Assembly (NCBI GenBank): GCA_018296165.2
Contig: JACKQL020000047.1
Coordinates: forward strand, 338,836 to 402,835
Length of the DNA: 64,000 bases
Direction: 5' to 3'
Source: Termitomyces sp. T153
Lineage: Eukaryota; Basidiomycota; Agaricomycetes; Agaricales; Lyophyllaceae
Position 1 is the stretch's first letter. Every line of letters begins with the position of its first letter. The notes beneath the pieces were generated by a model. That model was given only the letters and a program-made list of their open reading frames with translations, was not told where the DNA came from and made no database searches. Positions 22,405 through 35,186 of this stretch are shown here, one piece after another. A program made the position numbers and the translations under genes.

Positions 22405-23135
22405 CTTATGACTTCTTCTGTCACAGCCTTCCAACCATCAACCATAATCCCATCTTCACCTATGATGTTTTTGACATCAGAAATATCAAACTGATGGCTA
22501 GCCCAGACTCCTCTGATCAATGGGGTTTGCCTCCTCATTGACCACTTCATCAAATATCTTATCAATAATTTCAGTTGTAAGCTGCCCAAAAAACCCCTCT
22601 GAAAAGTTTTTATTAGATCTAAGTAGTGAAGATATTACTGACTGATTGAAAAAGAGGTGCAGGAATAAAGCTTAAAGCTCAAAGATCCACTCACTCCTGT
22701 GGAAATACATAGCCTTTAATCTTGTGGGCAGGTAAAACTACAACTTGCTCTTTGTTTTTGTTAGGGATCCATAATGCTCAAAGGAGAGGGTCATCTTCAC
22801 CCATGTGACAGAAGAAAAATATCCCAAGCTTGCTATTGACAGAATTTGCCACTTTGAAGGGGCTGTCAAGGTTGCAAAGTTGGAAGTGTTGCACCATCTC
22901 TGTGAGTGTTGACATGAGTCTTCCTCTAATGTGGAAGTCCTGGTAATGTCTAAGCTGACAAAGGCAAAGACTCAGAGTGGGCAATGCTTGAGAATGCTTG
23001 ATCTGACACTAGCTCTACTTGAGAGGTATTCTTGTGATATGGCCTTAGCTTATATATGTAGTGGAGGAAGATATTGCAACAGGAGTCCAAAAAACCATCC
23101 CACATCAATCTTGGATAGTCAGACATTCCATACAC
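22377..23135 (-). pseudogene. Gene X, copy 1, destroyed by CpG decay
   Basis: Paralogue of 49734-50422 with the same exons. The last exon ends VAIL-like MAILPF at 22377-22379, and an upstream exon has FKVANSVNSKLGIFFFC. Almost every CpG of copy 2 is TpG or CpA here; for example the CGA in DPLLRALWI of copy 2 is TGA, giving a stop. Copy 1 carries CAA where copy 2 has TGA (22745-22747). The protein family is not recognised. Confidence 0.75.
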
Positions 23136-23357
23136 ACTTCACCATACATACTTTGAGACTATATTAATAGGAGTTCATATGAATAGGAATTACAAATAGT
23201 AACTACAATTAAATTGTCTCGTCCATCAACTATGGCCATTTTTTCAAGTTGCCACTATAAGATCACCTTAAATTACCACTACAGCACTGTGGAGTGTCAA
23301 GATAAGGAGACCAGGTTTTTCATCCTGGATACCCAAACTCCAGGGCTCATTTTGTTG

Positions 23358-24880
23358 TCAGTGCTGTATTTTACCATTCCTGAGTAGCTCTGAAGCTGCT
23401 CTTTGTATCAAAGAAGCAATGCAATGCATCAACTCTGAGTCATCATCACTATCATCTGAGTCAAAGGTGGCCTTGATAGATCCTGCATGTTTGATCCTAG
23501 AGGTATTCCATATGAGCTTCCTTTCATTCTGCTTTGCTTGCTCCTTCAATAATTTCCCAATCCTATGCATGTCCATCCTAGTAGGGACATTTGCTGTATC
23601 TGGTCAAATATAGGTGTCCTGAGGTACCAGTGGAGCAAGTAATCTGACAGGGGTAGGCCTTTGTTCAATAGAGAATGCTATGTGAGATGTTGAAGCAGAT
23701 GGCTGAGAGTATAATGACTGTGAGCTTTCAGAGCCTGGAGAGGGGGCTGCCATAGAATGCTGAAAATACAATGGAATAGAGAGTGATGGTAGAGTCAGCT
23801 TTGGTGATAGGGCTGGTTCTGGAGCAGGAAAGTCAAGGAAAGAAGCAGTATTACTTCTGTGGATTGAGGTTTGACCTCTTCACATTGTGACAGTAAAATC
23901 ATTGCTAGCAAATCTGTGAAATTGTTGAAATGTATCTTGTCTGATAAAAGGAGAGTGTGGTCAAGAGGTAGAATGAATGCTTGCTTCTCCACTGAGGTTT
24001 TGGTTGTAAAAGAGAGATAGCACTAGAATCCAACAGGTTATGAGAGTGTCAAAGCATAACACTGCTCCTCCTTTTTACAACAACAACAATCAGGATGATT
24101 GTAGAAATTACAATGGATGCACCTCCAATAATACCAGATATGGTGAGCAGGGTGGTGTTTGAGTCATTAGTCAACCTCTTTGACAGTAAATCAATTGAAT
24201 TTAGAGGAGGGGTCATTGAAAATTGGAGCAAATGGGAAATGCAGGATGGGAGATTAGCATTGTGATCTGAGTTTTTGAAGGATCTGGTATGGTTGTTTTG
24301 GCACAGCCTTGCTATGTCTGAATTGTTGAAACAGTCAGTGCATTGCACATTGTGCAGTGAGCACTGCTTTCCAAGAGAGAAAGCACAGTTAATTTAATAT
24401 ACAAAACACAAGATATTTAGTTTGAGTTGAATCAAGAATATTGAGAATGGACTGTATGACTTGTCCATAAGCAGGATGATGCAAGTCCCAAGCAGCAACT
24501 ACCATCACTTTCAAGGCTTTTGCAAGTTGTCTGCAGGACACAGAATTGCTCATCTTGAACTGCAAAGGATGCTAAAATCTGTTAGGAATTTCATTCCAGA
24601 ATGCCAGAGTAGTATGACTCACAGAATCTGGAACAGCCTAAGCCACACCAAACCAAAGGTGAGTGCCCATGTTTGTCAAACACCATCCTTTTGACATCTT
24701 CCTAGAGCCTGCAATTTTCAGAGTCACTCATCAAAATCCACCTACAAACCACAAATTTTAGTGCAATTGCAATCTTTAAAAATTGTATGAATGTTGTCAG
24801 AATATGTACAACTCAAGAATTGATGTGGGCACAGAGAATACATTGCTTGAGTTGAAAGCATATCCATTGTTGTGAGGGGA
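23358..24880 (-). pseudogene. Gene Y, copy 1, CpG-decayed membrane-protein gene
   Basis: Paralogue of the single-pass membrane protein gene at 50627-52165. The transmembrane stretch TISGIIGGASIVISTIILIV is still readable at about 24150. Just after it an Arg codon CGA of copy 2 is TGA, ending the frame at 24049. Downstream parts (23358-23990) are broken into short frames. CG dinucleotides are nearly absent across the copy, against dozens in the other. Confidence 0.78.
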
Positions 24881-25478
24881 TGGTTGAGAAATAATTCAAT
24901 ATGAGATGTGAAACTGTATTAGGTTGCATTGTGTGATGTTTGCATGATGACATGATAACACTGCATGAGAGAGAAAGAGAAAACTTAGAGTCCTTCACCA
25001 GAACAGCTGTAAGTCCTAGATTGAGAGGATCTACCATATATGATACAAGTATGACTGTTATATATTGTATAATGCTATATATAATTTAAAGTATAGTCAT
25101 AGTAGAATAAGGATGAGACCAGAGGTGCCAAGAAAGTAGTGACCATGTGGAGAGTCTTGGCAATGCATCATTACATATGTCCTCCAGGCATTGTAGGGGT
25201 GCAATAGAATGCCTCATAAACAACAGAGGGTGAAAAGAGAGTGATCAGAACTGGGTAAAGACAGGTGTTGTAAGGAGAGTGTGGTTGAGTATTGATTGTA
25301 AGTAAGGGTAGGAAGATGGCATAGGCATCAATGAATAAGGAGGTTTAGTTAGTTGTGAGATCAAGTTCCTGATCCAGATTGTGCATATCCTGGTCCTCTG
25401 GGTGGTCTAATAATTCTCCATTAAAGTCACTAAGTCCTTTGAATGTATTCTCAAGATCAGCATGCTTGGCAGTGGGGT

Positions 25479-26060
25479 TCAAGCCTTCATTGCTGAGGTT
25501 GGCAGTAGTAAAGGGGGTCTGGGAACTGCCAGCATTAGGTGCAATGTGGGGCAAAAGAGGAGTGAACAGGATGGAAGTGGAGTTGACTGTGGGGGTGGGC
25601 TCTTGGCACTGGGATCAGTTGGTGTAATTACAGGTGCATGGTGCAGGGCTCTGATCCTGCTTGCTACAAGAGTAAGGAACATAATGAGAGTGACAGTGGT
25701 AGGATGGAGGAGTTGGGCTGGACATGTCCACAGTGGGCTTGGATGTTTGGTTGGTGAGCTTCTTGCATTGTTTTTTGGGAAGAGCATGGAGGTGAGAGGG
25801 GAGTAAATCTTTCTGGCAAGCCCATTGAAGCTCTGTCTGCTGGCATTTCTCCTTGCCATGCTTGCAATTTTGTTCTGACTGGGTATGCAGCCTAAGGATG
25901 GCCAACAAGACTGTCTGCTAATGCTGCTGATTAATGTCTCCATTAGGGCCCAGGAGACCAATATTGAGGAAAGACTGATAGCATTTATCAACCACCAAAT
26001 GGAACTGAATAGTGGTTGAGGGGATGGAGTAGTAGGGAGAGAAGAAGCCTTAATGCTCAT
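25479..26060 (-). pseudogene. Low-complexity frame downstream of gypsy pol
   Basis: Pro/Ser/Thr-rich 193-codon frame with no recognised domain. It lies 3' of the chromodomain-like tail of the minus-strand gypsy element and is CpG-free. Probably retroelement 3' sequence rather than a host gene. Confidence 0.3.
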
Positions 26061-26261
26061 TGTCCCAGGTTACAAGCTTGTAGGGATAGGAAGGGTGGTG
26101 ATTGAACATGTTAGCACAGTCAGCATAGCTCATGGGCAAGGAGTTGTGGTTGCCATAGAATGGATCCTTCTTACAACTCATGTCCTAATTCCTGTATATC
26201 TAGAATTGAGCAGGGGAGAGCATGAATCTGGAGCTCCAACTAATGATATTGACCAGGACTG

Positions 26262-26639
26262 TTATCCCATTATTGTCTGGGTCAGGGGGAACAAATCACT
26301 TTTTAGGTTGTGAGTGGTGTCCCATGGAGGGCAGAGGGCAACTAGGATAGAAGTAATGGAGGAAGCATTTATGAGAGTGGGGGGGCTCAAGCAAGAGACT
26401 GTGATAGAGTCTGATTGAGCACTCTTCCCTCCTTTTATAGCTGTAGACCTTGAAATTTTTGAGTCAGTTTTCATCTCATTTTTTGATCCATCAAGGAAAA
26501 TTTGGGGGTTATGCAGAGGCAGCTGACCAATACCAATTGGGAGCTCCACCACACTAGTGGCTCCTTGAATGTCAAGATAAGGATTCAACAGGTTCAGGTC
26601 CTCCACTTGGGGCTGGAGCAGCCAAGTCTTGTTGCCCAA
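26262..26639 (-). pseudogene. Gypsy chromodomain-like C-terminal tail
   Basis: NKTWLLQPQVEDLNLLNPYL followed by GQLPLHNPQIFLDG resembles the C-terminal end of chromodomain-bearing fungal gypsy polyproteins (a W-L-P strand, a leucine-rich helix, then a DPQIFL-like tail). It follows the integrase C-terminal domain in the expected order. Confidence 0.55.
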
Positions 26640-26747
26640 CTTCTATAATACTTCAAATAGGAGGTTTGACTTAGTGCTGCCATGATTGAGTATTTTGTTC
26701 TGCAGTCCACTCATGCAGGTGCTGGTTGGGTTCTACCACTTGCTTGT

Positions 26748-26930
26748 CTAATTATCAGGGAACAATTGGTCATCATTAGGGTGGTGGATATGTAGTAAGG
26801 ATGTGTGGAACACATCATGTATCCCATGCTGTCTCATTGTGGCAGGTAGGTTCACACAAAATGAGTGGTTCCCATAGTCATGTAGAATCAAATAGGGCCC
26901 CACAAACTTTGGTATCAACTTACATGCCAA
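26748..26930 (-). pseudogene. Gypsy integrase C-terminal domain
   Basis: KLIPKFVGPYLILHDYGNHS and HGIHDVFHTSLLHIHHPNDD match the conserved C-terminal module (GPY, VFH.SLL) of gypsy integrases. Confidence 0.8.
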
Positions 26931-27322
26931 TCACTTAGGGTAAGTCAAGTTTCTTGTTGATACATATACTAGTTCCCCTTCTGTAAAGGGGACTATCTGA
27001 TGTTTCCAGTTAGCTAGTCAAACTTGTTTGACTCTAGCAGCTAGTATACTGTCATGTGCTGCCATGATGGCTGTTCTCAGATGTTGGGCATACATTCTTA
27101 CTCCAGCATATTTGTTGTGGGCTGCAGGGTTCCAGACCATGGATCAAGGCATACAACTATGGTTCAGGAAAAACAGTGAGTATTCAGTGCTCTCAGAGCA
27201 TGCCAGATTAATGGCAAACTCAATCACAGGAGCTTGAAGATCCAGTCAGTCTGAGTGGGGCTAATACTTTGTCAGATTATCTGGACAATGGTTCAATTGG
27301 CATGCTCAGTAGTTCTGTTGGT

Positions 27323-27727
27323 TTAGGAGTGATATAAACTGGACATTCTTAGATTTGTTCCAATTAAGGAGTGCAGGTGAGTCCAAAAGGTGCTGGTAAA
27401 GTAGGTGTCTTGATCACTGACAATGGCCCATGGTAGTCTATGATGCTTATAGACCTCAGAGAATACAAGCTCAGCCACATCCTTAGCTGCATAGTTGGTC
27501 TGACTAGGAATCAGGTGTACCATTGTGGTGAGGTGGTTGATGATCACCATGATTGAATCAAATGTGGCATCACATCCTTTTAACTTGGGTAATGGTCCTA
27601 CAAAGTCAATTTCTATGACTTCCCAGGGTTGCATAGGTATGGAGAGTGAGTGTAACAATCTGTAAGGTTTGTGGTTTACTGGTTTGGTTCTGCTGCAGGT
27701 CTGACATGATTTATAGTAAGTTAACAC
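27323..27727 (-). pseudogene. Gypsy integrase zinc-binding and core domains
   Basis: CQTCSRTKPVNHKPYRLLHS is the end of the zinc-binding domain. The core starts with PWEVIEIDFVGPLPKLKG and reaches WAIVSDQDTYFTSTFW, giving the first two Asp of the DDE triad. The frame is cut before the Glu region. Confidence 0.82.
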
Positions 27728-27938
27728 ATCATGGTAGATTTCTTTCCACTAGACATGGTTTCAGAAGTAAGCTAGTGTCTTAGTTGCCCCCAGATGTGCT
27801 AGAACCAAATGTGCTTCTGATAATGATTTCTCTTAGGCTTTGTCCAGTGACATGGACATTAGGAATGCATAGTACCTGGGATCCATTCACTTTTAAGTAG
27901 ACAAGCTCATTGTTTGTAACTTTACAGTTTTTATGTTC

Positions 27939-28866
27939 TTATGGTAGTTCTATGACTTTTTGAAATACTGGGTCCTCAAAATATCTTCCATGGATGTTTC
28001 CAAGTAAGTCTACAGGCTCTTGCCCTCTACTCAGCATTTCTGCTAGTGCCACAGGCTCATCTGCTATGATCTTACTTAAGTCTGTTGCTTGGTGAGCTAT
28101 TTGTTCATCATGGAATTCTTCCTTGTTCAGAATTTTGGTGAATTTTGGTAGGAATTTAAATAGTAAGCTTATGGTCAGTGTCTCTAGTATCCCCACTCTC
28201 CTTTCATCTTCCTGGCCCTCTCAGGACAAAATTCCAGGTCATGCAGGATGCAAACTCCTGACTCATCTCAAGCTGTCCTGTCTCTGCTACAGGTAACCCA
28301 CAGTGCCATTGTGGAACCTTCTTGTCAGCCTGAGTGTCTTCCTTTTCCAGAACTGGATTTGGCACCTTTGGTGCTTACCTCCATGCTGTTCAGGCTAGAC
28401 AGCATGCCATCCTTCCCTACCAGGACTGGCATTGAGATATCATAGTTTTTTAACAAGTCATTATTAATGACATTGTAGTATGTGTATTTGCCCTTGGCCC
28501 TTACTGTCCCAGGCTCATTGTAAGCATAAAGCTGCAACAAAGCATCAGACAATATATCTTCCACACTAGGGGACATATTTCATTGCAAAGTTGAACCCCC
28601 TGATCTTTTCCAGCCAGTGGGCCTGCTGTCCTGACAAGTCCTTCTGGTTCAGTAGGTGAATTAATCCTTTATGATCTGTATACCACACAAATCTGGCCCC
28701 CTGCAGTATGTTCTGGTGACACACTAGCAAGCATTTTGATCTCATGCACAGAGTAGTCCTGCTGTGCTGAGTTTAGCTTAGCTGAAAAGAATGCAGCTAC
28801 ACATGTAGTGTGCCACTCCTTTCCTTGACTGACCACCCTGGTTATTCCTGTACCACAGCCATCCAT
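27939..28866 (-). pseudogene. Gypsy RNase H region, broken
   Basis: MDGCGTGITRVVSQGKEWHT at 28866 downward, with the His-Glu helix QQDYSVHEIKMLA. Frames at 28576-28325 and 28196-27939 are connecting remnants. Frameshifts and stops separate them. Confidence 0.65.
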
Positions 28867-29676
28867 GACAATGTTGACAGGGTTGGCATTGGGCCCATAG
28901 ACCAGTGGCCTGTGGTGATGATTCTTATAGTGAGTAGCTAGATGTTTAATGTCCTCAAATGCTTGCTGATGAGTATATTCCTAGCAAAAGGGTACCATGT
29001 CTCCAGTAAGTCCTTGGAGAACCCTCATTGGGATACAAATGCAGTCTATGTCATCTGCAAGATAGCCAGCAGCTCCCAAGAATCCTCATAGTAAGTCCCA
29101 ATCTGTCAGAGCCTTCCATCATACTAAGGCATTGACCTTATCTGGGTCCATACATATGCCATTGTCATCTACAATATGATAAAGACCTTCATTTCCTTAT
29201 ATAGGAAATGAATCTTCTTCTCACCAAGGTAGAGCTTTTCCCTTTTTAGAATGTCAATTACAGTTCTAGTTCTACTTTAAAATGTTGTCCAAAGTATAAA
29301 TTGTATTGTTCAGAGGTAGTGTATCCTATCCCTGACTCTGACACCTGGTGAGCATTCCACTCCTAGATGTCACAGCACAGATGAGTTCAAAACCAACTGT
29401 GGTGGGTGAGTGGTACCCCTGCTTATTCTGCACATAAGGTAGTGTACCACAGTCTGACCTCAAAATTGTGTGGATTGGCCTGGGGAATAGGTAAGAAACT
29501 ATCAAAATCCAGTTTCAGATCCTTGAAAATCAATTCCTCATCCAAGATGGCATCTATAGAAAAACACTGGCCCAAAGTCTGTAGCATATTCCTGGCAGGA
29601 TCAGGCTGCATACTTTCTAACATGTACTCAAGAGCTCTTAAGAGGCCATTGTTTAGTCAATTCTGAGGTCCCTCCA

Positions 29677-30209
29677 TTAGTTGTAGCAGTTCCAGTTGTT
29701 CCTCAATGTTTGCAACTTCAAATGGGAATTCCTCAAGGTTGGCTGATTTGGTGACATCAACTTTCTCAAACAGTCTACTTCTGCATCTGACCATTTGGGG
29801 ATGCAGTTGTCTTGGGTCCCTAGGTTCCAGGTTGGGAAACCCTTGGTTTCTCTTGGGTCCAAGGAGTGTTTACCCATAGCTCCTGCACTAATCCATCATT
29901 TGGTGACACATCTATGTGGAGGTCTCTATCATTGCTTACACTGGCTGATACTGTTTGAAGACTAGGTGGGCCCAAATTGCAGTAGGATGCCTCATTGTTG
30001 ATTGCATTCCAGAGGTTTAGAGCCCCAAAAGTAAGCTCAGTTATTCCTTCTAAACTGGCCACCCTCAACTGTTTGGTTTCTTCCAGATCTATGGACATTT
30101 TGTATGCTGATAAGACCCAATTGTCACTGAGCACTGCTCTTGGCATTTCTGATTGGATAGCAGCTGGTTGTATTGTACATGACCATGCACAAGTCATGAC
30201 ACTTGTCAC
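29677..30209 (-). other. Unassigned retroelement-like frames
   Basis: Frames at 30209-29820 and 29877-29677 with no recognised domain, between the minus gypsy pol and the inserted plus-strand LTR block. The upper part (30100-30209) is antisense to sequence shared with 57520-57600, so it is not an independent gene. Confidence 0.3.
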
Positions 30210-31213
30210 ATGGGGTCTAGCTCCAAGGTCTGGAACAATATAGCCTTTTCATGGGATTTTAGTGACCATGAGACTTATGGATCATGAGCCACATCATGTG
30301 GAGTCTGGACTTTGAATCTAGAACAATAAAGTTGAGACCTTCCTCTAGCAAGAATTGCTAGTGACATTACCTGGCAACAATTATACTTCCTTTCAAAAAT
30401 GGATATATTAAAGGACATGTGATTTCTTACTTATCATTTTTCTTGTCAGGCTTACAAACATACTTGAACAGCATCTACACTCCAGGTATTGATATTGGTA
30501 ATGCTCTTTTCTTGTGATTGACAATTTTTACACATTATATTGACATCACATACATATACTTGGTTACTATACTGACATCCAGTATGTATTATAAAAACTT
30601 TGGCAGATGCTGTTGCTGGCAGCAACTAATATTTCCTTTCTAAATATTATACCTACAAACAGTATGAATACTGCCTGTACATGAGGACAAAAACAACAAA
30701 CAGAGTACTGTTCCCCTCATTATCTCTCAGCTTACCAGCTTCAGATTTCTTATTGCTCTCTCTCTCTCTCTCTTCATTGCCAACAACTTAGCAACAAATC
30801 TTGATGACTCTTGTACTTGATTGAGCATGGGTGCCCTTAGTATTTTTACAGCTTAGCAATGTTAGCAACTATGGCTAGTGACTAGTTTGTGTTCGTCTTC
30901 CTGTTCACCTTAACTTCATCCATTCCTTGCTCTCCCACTCCATTTCCATTGCTTAGTTCCTCCTTTCCTAGCAACTCCTTTGTCTGTCCATTTCTCCTTC
31001 TAGCCACCCTTTCATTACCATCTAGCAAGTCAGGCTAGTGATACTGACACTTTTCACTTATTTCCTTTACATTAATTAGCTCTCACTTTCTGGGAGGTTA
31101 CTGACTTGCTCCTATTAACTTCCTATTGCTAGCTACCCTATCTAGTTGCTAGTTTTTAGGTCTTCCTTTTTGGTTTCCTGCATGGCAGCTAGGTGGCATA
31201 GGAGCACATCAAT
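30100..31213 (+). mobile_element. Inserted gypsy LTR fragment (internal end, LTR, 5' leader)
   Basis: About 1.1 kb that aligns throughout with 57520-58590: internal 3' end, an LTR starting TGACCATGCACAAGT at 30180 and ending near 30850, then leader sequence up to GGCATAGGAGCACATCA at ~31213. It interrupts the minus-strand gypsy element between gag (31240-31960) and pol. A short (TC)n run lies at about 30752-30771. Confidence 0.72.
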
Positions 31214-31239
31214 GTGCTGATTCTAGAGGGCCTGTCACC

Positions 31240-31960
31240 TATTGACCTGGCAATGTGGGCCCTTGGAAGTTTCAAGCCAGGTGTCCCTCCTCATTGGCAG
31301 CCCTCAGTTCCACCTCCTCTTCCTTACTCAAAGCAAACTTTGGTCTGGATATGTTAGCCAAGCACTTTGGCCTGGACAGCCCTGGCTTGGTGTGCATCTT
31401 TTGGGTTGGTATCCCCATTCTCATTGATGAGAGCCTGAGGGTCTCATTGGTCTCCTTTCCAAATGATGGTGAGTCCTTTTGTTTAGAAGAATTGCAGAAA
31501 TCCCACTGATCAGTGCAACCCTCACAGTGCCTGTCTCACCAAGATTGATGGTTTCCAGATTGGCTCCCATGGAGAGAGCAATGTGCTTCCTTGATGTTAA
31601 TGTTCTCAGCCATCTCCTGGTACTCTGCCTCCTGGACTAATTCATTCCATCCCAATCATTTAGGATTGAGGTGAGCCCTAAGCAGAGACTTATGAATAGA
31701 AGGTTTAAATCCATTGAAAAGTTTTACAATCTATGACCATCAGCTATCTGGGCTGATAATGGTAAATAATTTGGCCACATAATCCTTGACAGATCTGCCC
31801 CCTTGCTCCAGCCTTTCCAGGCAGATGTGCTGCTGGTTGCAATAGTCTTGTAACATTTCTGTTATGGGTTGTGCAACTTACAGTTCACACCTTATAAGTC
31901 AAAACCAGTTGATTGGTCTAGTCTACAAAGTATGAAGTAAGGTGCTGCCTTATATAATTA
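31240..31960 (-). pseudogene. Gypsy gag remnant, minus strand
   Basis: The reverse strand reads CLERLEQGGRSVKDYVAKLF and later FNGFKPSIHKSLLRAHLNP and GWNELVQEAEYQEMA, the pattern of the retrotransposon gag (capsid) domain. Stops are present. It is probably the 5' half of the minus-strand gypsy element whose pol lies at 25060-29650. Confidence 0.6.
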
Positions 31961-33625
31961 AAGTATGAGTATTTAAGGGTAGTGTCATGTAATGCTACTT
32001 GATAATATATAATTAAATAAGTGTTACTATATAAGATACTAATAAGATACTAAGGAGATAATGGGAGGGCACTCTATTACATACCCCCCTTTTGAGTCTG
32101 TCAATGGACTCACACAACCATCAAAGTAATACAAAAAAAAAGGGGGTGGGATATAGCATTCCACCTGAGAGTCTCACCAGAGTCTGATTAAGAACCCCTT
32201 CTTTGTAAAAGTGGTAGGATCAAGTGATCCTACTCAATAAAATGGACATAGTACTGTCCTAGCACACTGTCCAACTGTGCTGGGGGCTAAATGGGCACTT
32301 AGTGAGCCTGCAGTTATCATTAAAATGTTACTGGTGAACTCCAATGATAGTTCACCCAGCCCATTCATTCATCTTTAAGGCCTCCACTTCCTCATTGCTC
32401 ACAATGTCTGTGCAGCACTCTGATACAGCATTAGCCATATCAATGGAGCCACTTGATCCAGCCTCAGGAGCAGTTAGGGTAGCTACATTGATTGCTACAG
32501 CTGCATCTGAGGGGCTGGGGACAACTTGTGGAGTTGTCACTGGTTGGGGATTTGTGAATGCCAAAGAGTCATCAATGTAGACCAGTTTCATGGACTCCTT
32601 TGTAGGGGTGTCCTAAGAGGATGGGCTAGAGCTCATTGCAGGGTTGGTAGTGGTGGAGGCCACTGATAAAGAGGGCCCCTCCTCAGTTGGAACTGCACTC
32701 ATAGGAGGATCCATGAAAAATGGCTCCTCTGCTTGTGTCAGAGCAGCCCCACCACCTCTGCAGGTTGGTGCAGGAGGTGAGTGAAGATACCAATCTCACT
32801 ATAGTGCAGCCATTTTGCTGTGCTGAGTGGAGAGTGGCTTCTACTCTCATGGAGTTGGAGGATCACTTGAAAGCACTCCTGATTTTCAGTGGTGGGGGCA
32901 TACTACCCACCATACCCCTCCAATGCAGGGGGCATGCTGATGGTTTGGAGTAGACAATAGCATTCATTTTTAACCCTTGTAAACAGGTCCATATGCAGTG
33001 TGCTCCTGGATCAGTAGTGATTGAGGAAGTGTATATTATATATATATGCATGATTCACCCAGGTGGCAGGCATGCAGTTTGTGAGGAGGTGATGTATTAC
33101 CTCTGTCTCACTGAGATTATTGACTTGCATAGGCAGCACTTGCAGCCTACACAGAGTGAAGGTGTAGGGGGTGAAAGGATTAAACTCCCCTACATGGGTT
33201 TGGTAGTTGTCAACTATGTCTTAATAGAGATGAGGCTTAGTTGTTACCATAGCAAACAGCCTCATATAAGTCATTTGTGCATGTGGTGTAGTCAGGGCTA
33301 GTTCCTGACCTAGCACATATCCAAAGACCAAACATTGGTCTACACATAACAAAGCTCAATGGCCACACCTGAATACAGGTTCTGCAAACCTGGGTGGCAT
33401 AGTGCAGAATGTATTGTGCCCATGTGTTGATGTCAAAGTGACAGTTAATCAGGACTTGAGTAAGTCCCACTCCCCACATGTTGTATCTGTCAGGGGACTT
33501 CTATTTCTGACCTCCACAACTTGTTCCAGCACCTCTGCAGCTTGTTCAATGTCTCCCAGGCTCTTTCTGGAACCTTGAGGATCTCTAGAGAACTGCAGAG
33601 TTCTCTGTATTACCTCAGCAATCAT
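31961..33625. other. CpG-free retroelement-like sequence, unassigned
   Basis: No gene recognised. Several minus-strand fragments (33655-33449, 33479-33237, 32591-32352) suggest an eroded coding region but carry no family signature. An A/T-rich stretch with TATA-like runs lies around 31930-32060. Confidence 0.35.
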
Positions 33626-33856
33626 TGCCCTAGGGTTAGAAGTAGCTCTGGTCATCTATACAGTAGTTCCCATGCCTCTGCCACCCACTGATGTGCCACA
33701 CCAAGCAGCAGGAATCCTCAGACTTGTTCTCTTCAGATTCTCCTCTGCTAGGTGATTAGTTACTAGTTGTATCATTGTCTACTCCACTAATATACTTTGG
33801 ATTCCCCTCTGCTAGTTGCATGACTCCAATCCACCACTCTGGAGGTTGCCCTTACA
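33626..33856 (+). repeat. Gypsy (plus) 5' LTR
   Basis: 231 bp, TG...CA ends, about 90% identical by eye to 38695-38925. Confidence 0.72.
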
Positions 33857-33962
33857 GCAGAACAAGTCTCCTAAAACTAGTCTGGAAGCCCCTCATAGCT
33901 GCAAGGAACCTCCAAGCTACTACCTGTCACTTCCCCACCAGGACTAAACACTGCAGAGTCCT

Positions 33963-34760
33963 ATGTCTCAGCTTGCCAACCCAGACACACCCTTGGAGGC
34001 CCTGGCCCTGCAGGACAAAGCCTGGACTCACCTGCTTCACCTAGAAACCCAGGTGCAATTAATGCAATCATCTCTCACCCACCATACTATTGAACTCTCT
34101 ACCCTCCATCAAACAACCGATCTTGTTTCCCATTCCCTCCAGGTGCTGCTCAAATGCCTACCCCCTAACTCTATCCCTCCTGTGGCTACAGAACCAGCCC
34201 CAACTGCATCTGCACCTGTCTCTGTAGCTCTGGTGACCTTACAGCTATGGATTCTGCATCCCACACTACCAGACATGTACAATGGTGCCCACTCTGGTGG
34301 AGAGCAATTCCTGCAGTCCTGCCTCACCTATATCCACCTCAGCAGGGATGCCTTTGACTCTGACATGTTGAAAATAGCCTGGGTGCTGTCATACATGAAA
34401 ATTGGACATGCCTCTATTTATGTGCTGCAAGTCTTCCACTGCTCCAGAGATGTTGGAAGCTTTCTGGACTGGGCCACCTTTGAGAAGGACCTCTATGTGG
34501 AGTTTTTTCCATTAGACCCCGCCAAGACCACAGCCTTGATGCTATGTGATAGGGAGCAGTACAGACAAGGGAAGCATACACTGGATGAGTACATTGACTT
34601 GTTTTGGGCTCTGGTGGAGCAGGCTGCTTACCCCAACAGCCTCCAACTATGCCTTACTTTCCAGGATAGCTTGCACCCTGCACTGGTGGAATGCATTGAC
34701 AATCTGGCAGAAGGTTGCCCCAATAATGAAAAGATTGTATTGTGGTACAAGGTGGCCTAG
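33963..34760 (+). pseudogene. Gypsy gag (capsid) frame
   Basis: 265 codons. An N-terminal helix LALQDKAWTHLLHLETQVQL precedes the capsid region with FLQSCLTYIHLSRDAFDSDM, then FLDWATFEKDLYVEFFPLDP and YRQGKHTLDEYIDLFWALVE, the usual gag signature. The frame is lost at 34760; the zinc knuckle follows in another frame. Confidence 0.8.
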
Positions 34761-34775
34761 AACTAATGGCAACTC

Positions 34776-35186
34776 ATGGAGATCTGGAGGGAGCTCCACT
34801 GCCCCCATTCTGTGCTGCACCCAGCTCTAATCAGCAATCTGTGCCACCCTGCACCTGCCCATCCAATGCTGGCCTTTACTCTGGCTATCCCTGCAGCACA
34901 ATCCCTGCCACTGGAGATCTCCATGGACATGGACACCACCAGGCAGCTCTGTGCTGCCCCACTGCTGTGCTGGAGATGCCAGAAGCCTGGGCACTTTGCA
35001 CAGCACTGCTCCCTAGGCCTGGAGATACACTACCTTTCCACAGTGGAGCAGGAGGAACTCCTCCTACAGCTGCTGGCTGTGAAGGATGCTGCTGGAGCTC
35101 CATTGCTGGATGAGCCTATACTGGAGTTGACCCTAGAGGAGATCAGTGTGTGTGCCTCACCTCCAGAGCTGGAGGGGGATTTTTAG
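34776..35186 (+). pseudogene. Gypsy gag C-terminal part with CCHC zinc knuckle
   Basis: CWRCQKPGHFAQHC at about 34969-35010 is a canonical Cx2Cx4Hx4C nucleic-acid-binding knuckle. Frame-shifted relative to the capsid frame. Confidence 0.82.

Larger units (their letters stand above)
25060..29650 (-). mobile_element. Ty3/gypsy retrotransposon pol region, minus strand, decayed
   Basis: Reading on the minus strand: weak reverse transcriptase remnants (about 29250-28950), RNase H with MDGCGTGITRVVSQGKEWHT and VAAFFSAKLNSAQQDYSVHE (28866-28700), integrase (27727-27323), the integrase C-terminal domain (26930-26748) and a chromodomain-like tail (26639-26262). Many stops interrupt the frame and CpG is nearly absent. 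The 5' part, including gag, appears to lie beyond a plus-strand insertion, at 31240-31960. Terminal repeats were not identified. Confidence 0.8.

Noticed and set aside
24049..24348. Stand-alone small membrane protein gene
   Set aside because: It is the surviving middle of gene Y copy 1, ended by a CGA-to-TGA change relative to copy 2.
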